A DNA stretch of 64,000 nt from Roseiarcus sp963809245 (lineage in GTDB: Bacteria; Pseudomonadota; Alphaproteobacteria; Rhizobiales; Beijerinckiaceae), in the NCBI GenBank assembly GCA_963809245.1, contig CAWEIU010000006.1, positions 99,565 through 163,564 of the forward strand, in the 5' to 3' direction. The notes below the pieces were generated by a model. The model made no database searches. It had not been told where the DNA came from and worked only from the letters and a program-made list of their open reading frames with translations. This document shows positions 8,749-16,324 of this stretch, one piece after another; position 1 is the first letter of the stretch; each line of letters opens with the position of its first letter. The position numbers and the translations under genes are program-made.

Positions 8749-8940
8749 TCACCGTTGCTTTCCGGCGCCGTTGTGTGCGGGACGGTGAATCACATACGTT
8801 TGACCCGGCTTCGGCGTGGGCGGGAGCGGTCTTCCCTGTATGGCCGTGCGTTCGTGACCAGTGTCGCCACCACGCGGGCCGCGGATTTCATATTCGCCTG
8901 AAACCGGCGCATTCTGGCCAGGCCTATAGCTCTCTTTCAT
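8749..8940 (-). CDS. Small conserved protein, 63 aa (YjzC-like)
   Basis: A larger open frame runs in from upstream, but the credible gene starts at ATG 8940, where AAGGAAC lies 8 bases upstream. The product reads SYRPGQNAPVSGEYEI, GPRGGDTGHERTAI and ends GRPLPPTPKPGQTYVIHR. The RPGQ.AP.SG.Y pattern at the start and the PLPPTPKPGQTY pattern later recur in short bacterial proteins of the YjzC type. The function of that group is unknown. It is the first gene of a two-gene unit with the DUF1883 protein, divergent from the HTH-ImmA/IrrE gene and sharing its 112-base intergenic region. Confidence 0.65.
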   Translation of the reverse strand: MKESYRPGQNAPVSGEYEIRGPRGGDTGHERTAIQGRPLPPTPKPGQTYVIHRPAHNGAGKQR

Positions 8941-9002
8941 GCCAAGTGTTCCTTGAAATGGTTGAGATAACTCTGATTTTTTCCTCCCAGTCGCGCCTTT
9001 TT

Positions 9003-9019
9003 GTTGACTGCGTGTCAAC
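9003..9019. promoter_or_regulatory. Inverted repeat GTTGAC-N5-GTCAAC, probable operator
   Basis: GTTGAC at 9003-9008 and GTCAAC at 9014-9019 are exactly complementary, separated by 5 bases. A further GTCAAC half-site lies at 9055-9060, overlapping the proposed start of the HTH-ImmA/IrrE gene. The position between divergent genes, one of which encodes an Xre-type DNA-binding domain, suggests autoregulation. This is inference from symmetry and position. Confidence 0.5.
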
Positions 9020-9052
9020 TTATGGTTTACGTTTATCTCTGAAAAAAATAAA

Positions 9053-10159
9053 ATGTCAACCTTGGGTGAGGGCACGATGTTTGGTGAGAGGCTCAGGTTG
9101 GCGCGGAACCGCGCCGGCCTGTCGATGCGCGGGTTGGCCGAGCGCATGGGCAACGAAGTCAGCGCGCAAGCCATTTCGAAGTACGAGAGCGGCAAAATGT
9201 TTCCGAGTTCGAGCGTACTTGTCGCGCTCGCGACCGCGCTCGGCGTTACCTTCGATTTTTTGATGAGTAGCCAAGTTGTTGCGCTCTCCAATGTCGAATT
9301 TCGCAAACACTCTGGGACGTCGGTAGCCGAGCGTGCACGCGCCGAATCTATCGTGATCGATATGGTGGAGCGGCAGCTGTCCCTCGACGCCATTCTCGGT
9401 TTGGATAGTGAGAAAAATGAACTTCCGAAGGTTATGAAAATCGTAAGCTCCTTTGAGATGGCTGAAGAACTTGCGGATGCTCTACGAAACGAATGGGAGC
9501 TTGGAAGCGACCCCATCCCCAGTGTCACTGGGTTGCTTGAAGACAAGGGAGTGAAGGTTGTCGCCGCCGATATTCCGGCTAAACTCTCCGGGCTCACCGG
9601 AGATGTTCAACGCCCCGACGGAATGGGGAGCGTTCCAATCATCGTGGTAAGTACTCAATTCACAATCGAGCGACGCCGCTTCACCTTGGCGCATGAACTG
9701 GCTCATCGAGTCATAAGGGCAACTGCGGGCGGACTAAACCTAGAGAAGGCGATGCATCGCTTTGCCGCGGCGTTCTTGATTCCTAGGCGCCACCTCTTGA
9801 AAGAAGTAGCCGGAGCGCGTGACGCGCTGCCACCCTATGACGAAATCGTGCGCCTTAAGCATTTGTATGGTGTATCCGCAGCAGCCATTTTGATGCGCCT
9901 TAAGGACGCAGGCGTTCTTTCGGATGCCACGGTTACCTATGCATTCCAGACCTATGCGCGATCATGGCGAACCGTTGAACCGAGACCACTTGACCAGGAT
10001 GGAGAGTATGGCAAGCTCGAAAAGCCAAGCCGATTCGTTCGCTCGGTGTATTGGGCGCTGGCGGATCGACTGATTTCATTGCCCCGCGCCGCAGACTTAC
10101 TGGGACGTCCAGTCTCAGACGTCGAAAGGGCGCTGAGGGGGCCCGATTTTGGCCGTTAG
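9053..10159 (+). CDS. Xre-family HTH plus ImmA/IrrE metallopeptidase protein
   Basis: The 368-residue product has two recognisable parts. Residues 9-70 form an Xre-type helix-turn-helix (MFGERLRLARNRAGLSMRGL, then AISKYESGKMFPSSSVLVAL). The central part has the zinc-peptidase motif HELAH at about 214-218 inside RRFTLAHELAHRVIRA, with AAFLIPRR downstream, as in ImmA/IrrE (COG2856) proteins that cleave or sense repressors. Two starts are possible: ATG 9053, or ATG 9077 with GAGG upstream. The stop overlaps the next gene by 11 bases. Proteins with this architecture are often the antitoxin-like partner of a toxin gene. Local GC content is visibly lower than in neighbouring housekeeping genes, which suggests transfer. 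Confidence 0.85.
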   Translation: MSTLGEGTMFGERLRLARNRAGLSMRGLAERMGNEVSAQAISKYESGKMFPSSSVLVALATALGVTFDFLMSSQVVALSNVEFRKHSGTSVAERARAESIVIDMVERQLSLDAILGLDSEKNELPKVMKIVSSFEMAEELADALRNEWELGSDPIPSVTGLLEDKGVKVVAADIPAKLSGLTGDVQRPDGMGSVPIIVVSTQFTIERRRFTLAHELAHRVIRATAGGLNLEKAMHRFAAAFLIPRRHLLKEVAGARDALPPYDEIVRLKHLYGVSAAAILMRLKDAGVLSDATVTYAFQTYARSWRTVEPRPLDQDGEYGKLEKPSRFVRSVYWALADRLISLPRAADLLGRPVSDVERALRGPDFGR

Positions 10160-10658
10160 CATCATCGTCAATGACACGTCGTGCCTCATAGATCTTCGCA
10201 AGGCAGAGCTGTTAAGGACAGCTCTGCTTTTGCCTTTTCAATTTGGTATTGCGCTGCCGTTGGTTGTCATGGAGTTGCACGACTCCACCGCTTGTGACTG
10301 GTCCACTCTCAAAAAGCGAGGGTTGCAAATCATCGATCTCAGCCCAACGCAAGTGCAGCGCGCTATAGACTTGAAAAGTCAATTTCCAAGCCTGTCCGCG
10401 AACGATTGTTTTAGCCTTGCACTGACGGAGACAACCGAAGGAGCCCTATTTTTAACGGGCGACCCCAAGCTTCGAAAGGAAGCCTCCAGACTGGGCGTTC
10501 CGGTTCATGGCGTTCTCTGGGTTTTTGATGAGATTGCACGGGCGAGTGTCACACCCTTCGAAGAGCTGGCGGAAGCTCTAGAGAGGCTGGACGCCGATCC
10601 TCTGGTCTTTCTTTCAAAGGAAGACGTTAAGACTCGCATTGAAAAATATCGAAAGTGA
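10149..10658 (+). CDS. PIN-domain-like protein, probable ribonuclease toxin partner
   Basis: The 169-residue product begins IIVNDTSCLIDLRKAELL, with the first PIN acidic residue in NDTS. It continues with LPLVVMELHD, then SANDCFSLALTET and LFLTGDPKLRKEA, which supply the remaining acidic positions of a PIN nuclease and the typical T-G-D turn. PIN toxins cleave RNA. The frame starts at TTG 10149, overlapping the preceding gene by 11 bases, and no ATG or GTG fits better because the conserved sequence begins at once. Tight overlap with an HTH-ImmA/IrrE gene is what is expected of a type II toxin-antitoxin-like pair. The toxin role is inferred. Confidence 0.75.
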   Translation: MAVSIIVNDTSCLIDLRKAELLRTALLLPFQFGIALPLVVMELHDSTACDWSTLKKRGLQIIDLSPTQVQRAIDLKSQFPSLSANDCFSLALTETTEGALFLTGDPKLRKEASRLGVPVHGVLWVFDEIARASVTPFEELAEALERLDADPLVFLSKEDVKTRIEKYRK

Positions 10659-10831
10659 GCACTTGAACTGAAAGTTCCCGGCAGCCGTAGTGCTGCATGG
10701 GCTTTATTGGTGCGCCATTCGGCTTCATGGTGCTTGATCGCCGTGAAGCCCAAAGTCGCCGTACGCACCAGTTGCGCTGACCCGCGCGTTTGCTTGCGCT
10801 CGATCTTTCACCCAGGCGCGGCGAGCGCCCG

Positions 10832-11431
10832 CTACCTCAAGATCCCGTGCCCAAGCAGATCCTTTTCCAGATCGACGCCATCAGCGAAATGGATCGTCTC
10901 CATGCCGAGCGCGCGCGCCGCGGCGACGTTGCGCGCGGAATCGTCGATGAACAGGACGTCGTGCGCGGCGAGGCCGTACCGCTCCAGAAACAACTCGAAG
11001 ATGCGGGGATCGGGTTTCACGAGCCCTTCGCGGCCGGATATGATGATCCCGTCGAACCAATCGAGGAAGGGATGCAGGCCGCGGGCGACGTCGAATTTCT
11101 CGTCGCAGAAGTTCGTGATCGCATAGAGCTTGTCGCCTTGCGCGCGCAAGCGCTCGAGCAGCGCGACGTTCTCGTGGATCGCGCCGTCCAAGGTCTCCGC
11201 CCAGCGCTCGTCGAATAGGCGCAGTTCGCGCTCGTAGTGCGGATAGAGGGCGAGGCGGGCGTCGAGCGCCGGTTGAAAGGAGCGCGCGCGGTCGGTTTCG
11301 ACGATCCAATCCATCGCGCAGGCGCTCGCCAGAAACGCTTCCATCGCCGCGTCGTCTGTGAAGACCTTGCGGAACAAGTTGCGCGGGTTCCATCGCAGCA
11401 ACACGTTGCCGATATCGAAGACGACGACCAT
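10832..11431 (-). CDS. HAD-superfamily phosphatase (HAD-IA, YihX-like)
   Basis: This 199-residue cytoplasmic hydrolase starts at ATG 11431. Motif I is VVVFDIGNVLL at the N-terminus with the nucleophilic aspartate, motif II lies in LYAITNF, motif III is the lysine of GREGLVKPDPRIFEL and motif IV is LFIDDSARNV. This arrangement and the FD.GNV form of motif I match YihX-like sugar-phosphate phosphatases. The substrate cannot be told from sequence. It is transcribed away from the curli locus and shares its upstream region of about 250 bases with csgB. Confidence 0.85.
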   Translation of the reverse strand: MVVVFDIGNVLLRWNPRNLFRKVFTDDAAMEAFLASACAMDWIVETDRARSFQPALDARLALYPHYERELRLFDERWAETLDGAIHENVALLERLRAQGDKLYAITNFCDEKFDVARGLHPFLDWFDGIIISGREGLVKPDPRIFELFLERYGLAAHDVLFIDDSARNVAAARALGMETIHFADGVDLEKDLLGHGILR

Positions 11432-11687
11432 CAACCAACCCCGCTTTTCCGCCCGCTCTGGCGCAAGCTATTAGCCTTGTCCTTGTGACTCAAGCACAGC
11501 GGGACAACGCGCCGAAACAGGACGCGGATTGTCGATGCTCCCAGGCTTTCGCATCGGCGCCTCGGCGGCCGCCGCGCAGGGTTCGATCGCCGAACGTTCA
11601 GCAAAAAAAGCGCGCGACTGTCGTAAAATTGTAGCGATTGGGAATGTATCTGTGCGGCATTTAGCGAGACGACTAGGTAAGTTTGCA

Positions 11688-12188
11688 ATGATTCACTCGA
11701 CCGCTTCCGGGGCGGCCACCTTTATCGGCCTCGCGCTGCTGGGCGCCGTGGTCTGCGCCGTCGGTCCTGCGCACGCGCAGCAGATCGGCAGCTCCGCGCC
11801 CGATCCCTATACGAACCTGTCGCAATATCTCGTGCTCAACACCCAGCCTGCGACGCAGCAGGCGGCGGCCGGAGCGACGACGGCGATCCTTTCGTCATCG
11901 GTGACCCAGGTCGGGCAGAACAACAACGCGAGCGCCAGTCTCTCGGGCGTCGGCAATCTCACGACCCAGTATCAGAACGGCGCGAAAAATTCCTCGATCC
12001 TCGCCCTCAACGGCGCGCAAAATTCGGTCGCCACTTCGCAGATCGGCAATTCGAACAGCACGGCAATCAGCGTCATCGGGAACGGAAATTCGATCAGCAA
12101 TCTCCAGGTTGGCTCCGGCCTCTCGTATCAAATTCAGGTAATCGGGACCTCCGCCCCGATCTCGGTCCAGCAGTACGGAAGAAAATAA
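11688..12188 (+). CDS. csgB: Curlin repeat protein, CsgB-like minor subunit / nucleator
   Basis: From ATG 11688 the product is 166 residues; sequence upstream in the same frame has no signal peptide and is discarded. Residues 1-34 form a signal peptide ending AHA before QQIGSS. The mature chain has curlin-type repeats rich in Gln, Asn and Ser: VTQVGQNNNASASLSG, TTQYQNGAKNSSILAL, ATSQIGNSNSTAISVIG. It ends with the short basic tail QQYGRK. CsgB anchors to the outer membrane and nucleates polymerisation of CsgA. It is first in the csgB-csgF-csgG unit. Which curlin here is nucleator and which is major subunit is inferred from length and order. Confidence 0.82.
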   Translation: MIHSTASGAATFIGLALLGAVVCAVGPAHAQQIGSSAPDPYTNLSQYLVLNTQPATQQAAAGATTAILSSSVTQVGQNNNASASLSGVGNLTTQYQNGAKNSSILALNGAQNSVATSQIGNSNSTAISVIGNGNSISNLQVGSGLSYQIQVIGTSAPISVQQYGRK

Positions 12189-12192
12189 GACA

Positions 12193-12642
12193 ATGGCGCA
12201 AGGCTTCTCGACGCTCCGGGGCCGCCGGCTGCGTGACCTCTTTGTCGCAGGCGCTGCGTCTCTCGCGATCATGGGTTCGGCGCAGGCCAGCACGCTCGTC
12301 TACACCCCGAGAAATCCGTCGTTCGGCGGCAATCCGAACAACGGCCCCAATCTCCTCAGCGACGCTGAGGCGCAGAGCCAGTTCACGCAGTCCAAGTCGA
12401 GCAGCTCGACCGCGTCCACCGCATTGACGCCCGGACAGATTTTCGCTCAGCAATTGACCAGCCAGCTCTATTCCTCGCTCGCCAACGAGATCACCCAGAC
12501 GATCTTCGGCGCGAATGCAGCCCCGAGCGGCACGTTCAGTTTCGAGGGAACGACGATCAGCTACCAGACGGTGGGTGGCAATATCGAGATTTCCATCAAC
12601 GACGGCACCACGATCACCAACGTGACCGTGCCGGCGCCCTGA
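12193..12642 (+). CDS. csgF: Curli assembly protein CsgF
   Basis: This 149-residue protein has an N-terminal signal peptide ending GSAQA before STLVYTPRNPSFGGNPNNGP. That last motif is the CsgF hallmark: the N-terminal part of mature CsgF inserts into the CsgG pore and positions CsgB at the cell surface. It starts 4 bases after csgB and is followed by csgG after about 34 bases. The middle part is Ser/Gln rich, and the C-terminal 40 residues look like a beta-strand-rich domain. Confidence 0.9.
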   Translation: MAQGFSTLRGRRLRDLFVAGAASLAIMGSAQASTLVYTPRNPSFGGNPNNGPNLLSDAEAQSQFTQSKSSSSTASTALTPGQIFAQQLTSQLYSSLANEITQTIFGANAAPSGTFSFEGTTISYQTVGGNIEISINDGTTITNVTVPAP

Positions 12643-12676
12643 GCCGGAATTTCGGAACAGAATCACAAATTAAGGA

Positions 12677-13588
12677 ATGATGATGCTACGCGCAGGACGT
12701 CTGGCGCTATTGTGCCTTGCCGTGCCGTTGGCCGGTTGTGCGGTTCGGCCAGGCGACCGAAATCTGCCCGAAGAGGCGCCGGTGCTGACGCCGGCATCGC
12801 CGACGGCGCTCGATCTTCAAAGCCTGCCTCCGCCCGCGCGCAAGCTCGATATCGCGGTCTATTCGTTTTCCGACCAGACCGGAAAGAACGAGCCCAACGA
12901 CAACGTCGCTGAGTTTTCCCGCGCCGTCACGCAGGGTGGGGCGGGCTTCGTCGTCGACGCGCTTCAACGCGCAGGCCACGGGCGCTGGTTCACGGTGGAC
13001 GAGCGCACCGGCCTCAATGATCTTCTGCAGGAGCGCCAACTCGTGCGGGCGACGCGCACCGAGTTCGAGGGAGAGAACGCTCGGCCTCTGCCGCCCGTGC
13101 GCTTTGCCGGTCTCCTGCTCGAAGGCGGCATCCTCGGCTTCGACGCCAATACGACGACCGGCGGCGTCGGCGCCAACTTCCTCGGCATCGGCGCCGATGT
13201 GCAATACCGACAGGACAATGTCATCGTCGGCATGCGCGTCGTTTCCGTCCAGACAGGCGAGATCCTGACAAGCGTCACGACGACCAAGACGGTCTATTCG
13301 GTCGCTCTCGATGCGAATGTCTACAAATTCGTTTCCTCCGACCAAATCCTCCAGGTGGAAACGGGCGTGACGCGCACGGAACCGACGCAACTTGCTGTGC
13401 GTCAGGCGATCGATCTGGCCGTCTATGCGACGATCATGCAGGGCGCGCAAAAGCACATCTGGAATTTCGCGGATCACGCGGCCGGTCGCGCGCTCGTCGA
13501 CAATTATTTGGCGCGCGAGGGCGCGGCGGCGCCTGTGCCTGCGCCCGCGAAAACCGCTGGGAAAGCGACGATGCCTCCTCAAGGCTGA
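12677..13588 (+). CDS. csgG: Curli secretion channel CsgG, lipoprotein
   Basis: CsgG forms the nonameric outer-membrane channel through which curlin subunits leave the periplasm. Three ATG codons stand in a row at 12677, 12680 and 12683; AAGGA at 12672-12676 fits the third best. The lipobox is LAGC within VPLAGCAVRPG. The mature chain has IAVYSFSDQTGKNEPN, the characteristic CsgG entry, followed by GRWFTVDERTGLNDLLQER and GILGFDANTTTGGVGANFLG, which contains the transmembrane hairpin region. The 303-residue length is near that of the family (277 in E. coli), with a Pro/Ala-rich C-terminal extension. Confidence 0.93.
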   Translation: MMMLRAGRLALLCLAVPLAGCAVRPGDRNLPEEAPVLTPASPTALDLQSLPPPARKLDIAVYSFSDQTGKNEPNDNVAEFSRAVTQGGAGFVVDALQRAGHGRWFTVDERTGLNDLLQERQLVRATRTEFEGENARPLPPVRFAGLLLEGGILGFDANTTTGGVGANFLGIGADVQYRQDNVIVGMRVVSVQTGEILTSVTTTKTVYSVALDANVYKFVSSDQILQVETGVTRTEPTQLAVRQAIDLAVYATIMQGAQKHIWNFADHAAGRALVDNYLAREGAAAPVPAPAKTAGKATMPPQG

Positions 13589-13623
13589 GGCTCGCCGGAT
13601 CACGCAACGCACGAATACGTTCG

Positions 13624-13649
13624 ACGCTCGACGGCATAACGTCGAGCGT
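13624..13649. terminator. 10-bp inverted repeat after csgG
   Basis: ACGCTCGACG at 13624-13633 is complementary to CGTCGAGCGT at 13640-13649 around a 6-base loop. It lies 36 bases after the csgG stop. There is no T-run directly after it, so a terminator or mRNA-stabilising hairpin between csgG and csgA is possible but unproven. Confidence 0.45.
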
Positions 13650-13655
13650 GGGAGG

Positions 13656-13904
13656 ACACTATTGTCGAAAGCCGGCGATAAGTAGAGACTAAATAATGAC
13701 TGTCGTATGACAAATTAATGCTTATGTCACGTTATTGTAATAATTCATAGTATTGTCATTTTTAACCAATCGACAATTATCTATTGCATTTTACTCTCAG
13801 TTTAAATTATGGCCTTAACAAGACGTTAATAGCGATTGGCGGCGGCATCTCGCGGTTGACGTCGGGTTGGGGGCGATGAGCGCCTCCGGTAACGGAGTAG
13901 GAAA
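13656..13904 (+). promoter_or_regulatory. AT-rich upstream region of csgA
   Basis: The 316-base gap between csgG and csgA holds no gene. From about 13680 to 13840 it is strikingly AT-rich compared with the GC-rich surroundings, with many TAAT, ATTAAT and TTGTAATAATT stretches. Such a tract is a plausible promoter and binding region for curved-DNA or nucleoid proteins controlling the major curlin gene separately from csgBFG. GGAGTAGGAAA before ATG 13905 supplies the ribosome-binding site. I could not single out one convincing -35/-10 pair. Confidence 0.45.
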
Positions 13905-15725
13905 ATGAAAAAGCAACTTCTGCTCGCCTCGGCGAGCTTCATTGCAGCGATGATCGCTACGGCCGCCTACGCGGGCGACAATAACTCCGCCGCGGTCGAC
14001 CAGACCGGCTCCCAGGACACGGCGACCATCAACCAGTCGGGCGACAACAACCTCGTCGGCCCCGCCGCCACGCAGCCGATCTATCAGAGCGGCTCCGGCA
14101 ACAATCTGAGCGTCACTCAATCCGGCGATCAGAACACCTTCGACGGCAATGACGCGAAGAAGGGTTCGCTGGTGCAGTCCGGCAAAAACAATGCGGCCGA
14201 CGTGACGCAATCGGGAACCGCGAGCTCCGTGCGCCTGACGCAGTCGGGCAAAGGCAACGGCGTGTTCAACAACCAAAATTCCGAGGCCTTCTCGCCGACG
14301 GGCGCCACGGACGTCATTGACCAGAGCGCGAACAACAGCTCGGTCTCGCTGACCCAGAGCGGCTCCACCAACACCTTCTCCCTCACGCAGGCGGGCGCCA
14401 ACAACACGCTGGCGGTGACGCAGCAGGACGTCGGCAACGAAGCGAACGCGGATCAGGGCTCCGGCGTCGTCGGCGGCTCGATCACGATCACGCAAAGCGA
14501 CGGCGCGAAAGGCACGATCGGCAATTTCGCCAGCGCCTCGCAGACCGCCGGCAATGGCGCGACCACGATCGCTCAGACCGGCGCGAGCAACTATGCCACG
14601 TCCACGCAGTCGTCCACCGGCGGCGTCGTGACGCTGACCCAGGCGGGCGCCTCCAACTCGGTCAGCGGCTCCCAGGCCGGCAACGCCGACACCGTCACCG
14701 TGACGCAGGTCAACGCGGGCGCGGCGTACAACGGCAACCTCGCGTTCTTCGGACAGGGCGCCGGCACGGGCAGCACGCTTACGTTGAACCAGAATGGCGG
14801 CGATCTCAGCGCCAATGCGTCGCAGAGCGGCGACAACAACGTCGTCAGCTCGATGCAGACCGGCTCCGGCAATAATTTCGCCGCGGCCCAGAACGGCAAC
14901 CGGAACAACGTGACGAACACCCAGACGGGCACGTCGAACACGTTGGACATCGCCTACGGCGGCGTCGGCTTCAGCCAGACCGGCAACAACAACACCGTCA
15001 CCAACATGCAGTCGGGCGACTACAACACCGCTTATGTCGAGCAATACGGCAATGCGAACACGATCTGGAACTACCAAGCGCCGATCGTTCAGCAGAGCGG
15101 CAATTCCGTCAATATCGTTCAGGGCTCCAACCTCGGCGCCTCGAACAACGGCTATGTCGCGGACGTGCAGACCGGCGATCACGACAGCTTGACCGTGAGC
15201 CAGGCGGGAAGCGCCGACCGGTTCACTTCGGGCCAGTCCGCCTCGTTTGAATCGGCGAACGTCGCACAGACCGGCACGAACAACACAATGAGCAACGTGC
15301 AGTTCGGCGCGAACGAAACGGTGACCGGCGAGCCGCTCTCCATCGACGGCCTGACCTTGCCTTCGGCCGCCGTTCAGACCGGCGACAACAACTCCGTCGC
15401 CACGACCCAGGGCGGCGCGAATGAAAGCCTCACCTTCGCTCAGGTCGGCAACAACAACAGCCTGATCAACAACCAATCCACCGCGAACGACTCGCTGATC
15501 GCGCTGCAGACCGGCAACAACAACGTCGCCAACTCAACCCAGTACAGCAGCGGGATGCAGGTCGCGTCGATCACGCAGACCGGCAACAACAACATGGTCT
15601 ATGGCACGCAGGCCGGAGGCGGCAACAACACCGCGACCGTCGCGCAGTATGGCAACGCGAACTACGCCAGCTACTCGCAGACGGGCTCGGGCAATGTCGT
15701 GACGATCACGCAGGGCAGGAAGTGA
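13905..15725 (+). CDS. csgA: Giant curlin repeat protein, CsgA-like major amyloid subunit
   Basis: The 606-residue product starts with a clear signal peptide (MKKQLLLASASFIAAMIATA, cleaved after AYA). The rest consists almost entirely of curlin-type repeats of about 20-24 residues in the pattern Q.G..N......Q, for example TQSGDQNTF, MQTGSGNNFAAAQNGNRNNV and ALQTGNNNVANSTQ. I count more than twenty units, against five in the 151-residue E. coli CsgA. Repeats are better conserved at the two ends than in the middle. It ends TQGRK, like CsgB. It should be secreted through CsgG and form amyloid fibres outside the cell. csgH follows in the same direction. Confidence 0.9.
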   Translation: MKKQLLLASASFIAAMIATAAYAGDNNSAAVDQTGSQDTATINQSGDNNLVGPAATQPIYQSGSGNNLSVTQSGDQNTFDGNDAKKGSLVQSGKNNAADVTQSGTASSVRLTQSGKGNGVFNNQNSEAFSPTGATDVIDQSANNSSVSLTQSGSTNTFSLTQAGANNTLAVTQQDVGNEANADQGSGVVGGSITITQSDGAKGTIGNFASASQTAGNGATTIAQTGASNYATSTQSSTGGVVTLTQAGASNSVSGSQAGNADTVTVTQVNAGAAYNGNLAFFGQGAGTGSTLTLNQNGGDLSANASQSGDNNVVSSMQTGSGNNFAAAQNGNRNNVTNTQTGTSNTLDIAYGGVGFSQTGNNNTVTNMQSGDYNTAYVEQYGNANTIWNYQAPIVQQSGNSVNIVQGSNLGASNNGYVADVQTGDHDSLTVSQAGSADRFTSGQSASFESANVAQTGTNNTMSNVQFGANETVTGEPLSIDGLTLPSAAVQTGDNNSVATTQGGANESLTFAQVGNNNSLINNQSTANDSLIALQTGNNNVANSTQYSSGMQVASITQTGNNNMVYGTQAGGGNNTATVAQYGNANYASYSQTGSGNVVTITQGRK

Positions 15726-15750
15726 TCGCTAGAATAGGATAATGCGACAT

Positions 15751-15784
15751 GCCTGGAGGGAGCGTCGACGGCGCCCCTCCAGGC
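15751..15784. terminator. 10-bp hairpin between csgA and csgH
   Basis: GCCTGGAGGG at 15751-15760 pairs perfectly with CCCTCCAGGC at 15775-15784 across a 14-base loop. It lies 26 bases after the csgA stop. It may reduce read-through from the highly expressed csgA into csgH, or protect the csgA mRNA end. No T-run follows. Confidence 0.5.
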
Positions 15785-15869
15785 TCTCCGCCGTCAAGGC
15801 AATCCAGGCAGGTCGGCGCCTTCGACTGCGCCGGGACGATGGCGGGCCTCGGAACCGGAACAGGAGAGG

Positions 15870-16319
15870 GTGGGGGACGTGCTTGTTTTTCGTCTTGAAC
15901 GACAGCGACGCAATACGCTCGGCGCCTTGGCGGCGCTGTTGTCGCTTCCCGCCATCGGGGCGGGAGCCGCCGCGCAAACCCAAAGCATCCAAGGCATGAG
16001 CGATCTTGCACAGGCAGACACCAACCCTCTTCGGTGCGAGATCCGAAGGGACGGAACCGCGGGCGCGGCTGGGCTGACCGCAGTCGTCGTCAGCTCCCGC
16101 CGCGTCGTCGGCGCATTCCGCTTCACCGCGACGAAATCGGGATCCGCTGGGAGGTCGAATACGGCTCAAAGCGGCCGCTTTGCCCTCGACGCTGACAAGG
16201 AGAAGATCGTCGGGCACATCCAGATCGGCCTCGAGAGGGACGCTCACGTCATTGCGGATCTGTCGGTCCGGTCGGATGACGGGTTTGAATGCCGGACGAC
16301 GGCGCAATTGGGACAATAA
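15870..16319 (+). CDS. csgH: CsgH-like curli assembly inhibitor
   Basis: The 149-residue frame starts at GTG 15870, with CAGGAG just upstream; a second GTG at 15879 is also possible. An export signal probably spans residues 15-36 (TLGALAALLSLPAIGAGAAA). The mature part reads LRCEIRRDGTAGAAGLTAVV, VGAFRFTATKSGSAGRSNTA, QSGRF and ends with a second cysteine in SDDGFECR. This matches CsgH, the alphaproteobacterial counterpart of CsgC, a periplasmic immunoglobulin-like protein that keeps CsgA from polymerising too early. The two cysteines at the ends of the fold fit a disulfide. Position directly after csgA supports the call. Confidence 0.78.
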   Translation: MGDVLVFRLERQRRNTLGALAALLSLPAIGAGAAAQTQSIQGMSDLAQADTNPLRCEIRRDGTAGAAGLTAVVVSSRRVVGAFRFTATKSGSAGRSNTAQSGRFALDADKEKIVGHIQIGLERDAHVIADLSVRSDDGFECRTTAQLGQ

Positions 16320-16324
16320 ACGCG

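Noticed and set aside
13905..15725. CRISPR-like reading of the repeats in the giant curlin gene
   Set aside because: The repeats are degenerate at DNA level, in phase with codons and encode Q/N/G curlin units, so they are protein repeats.
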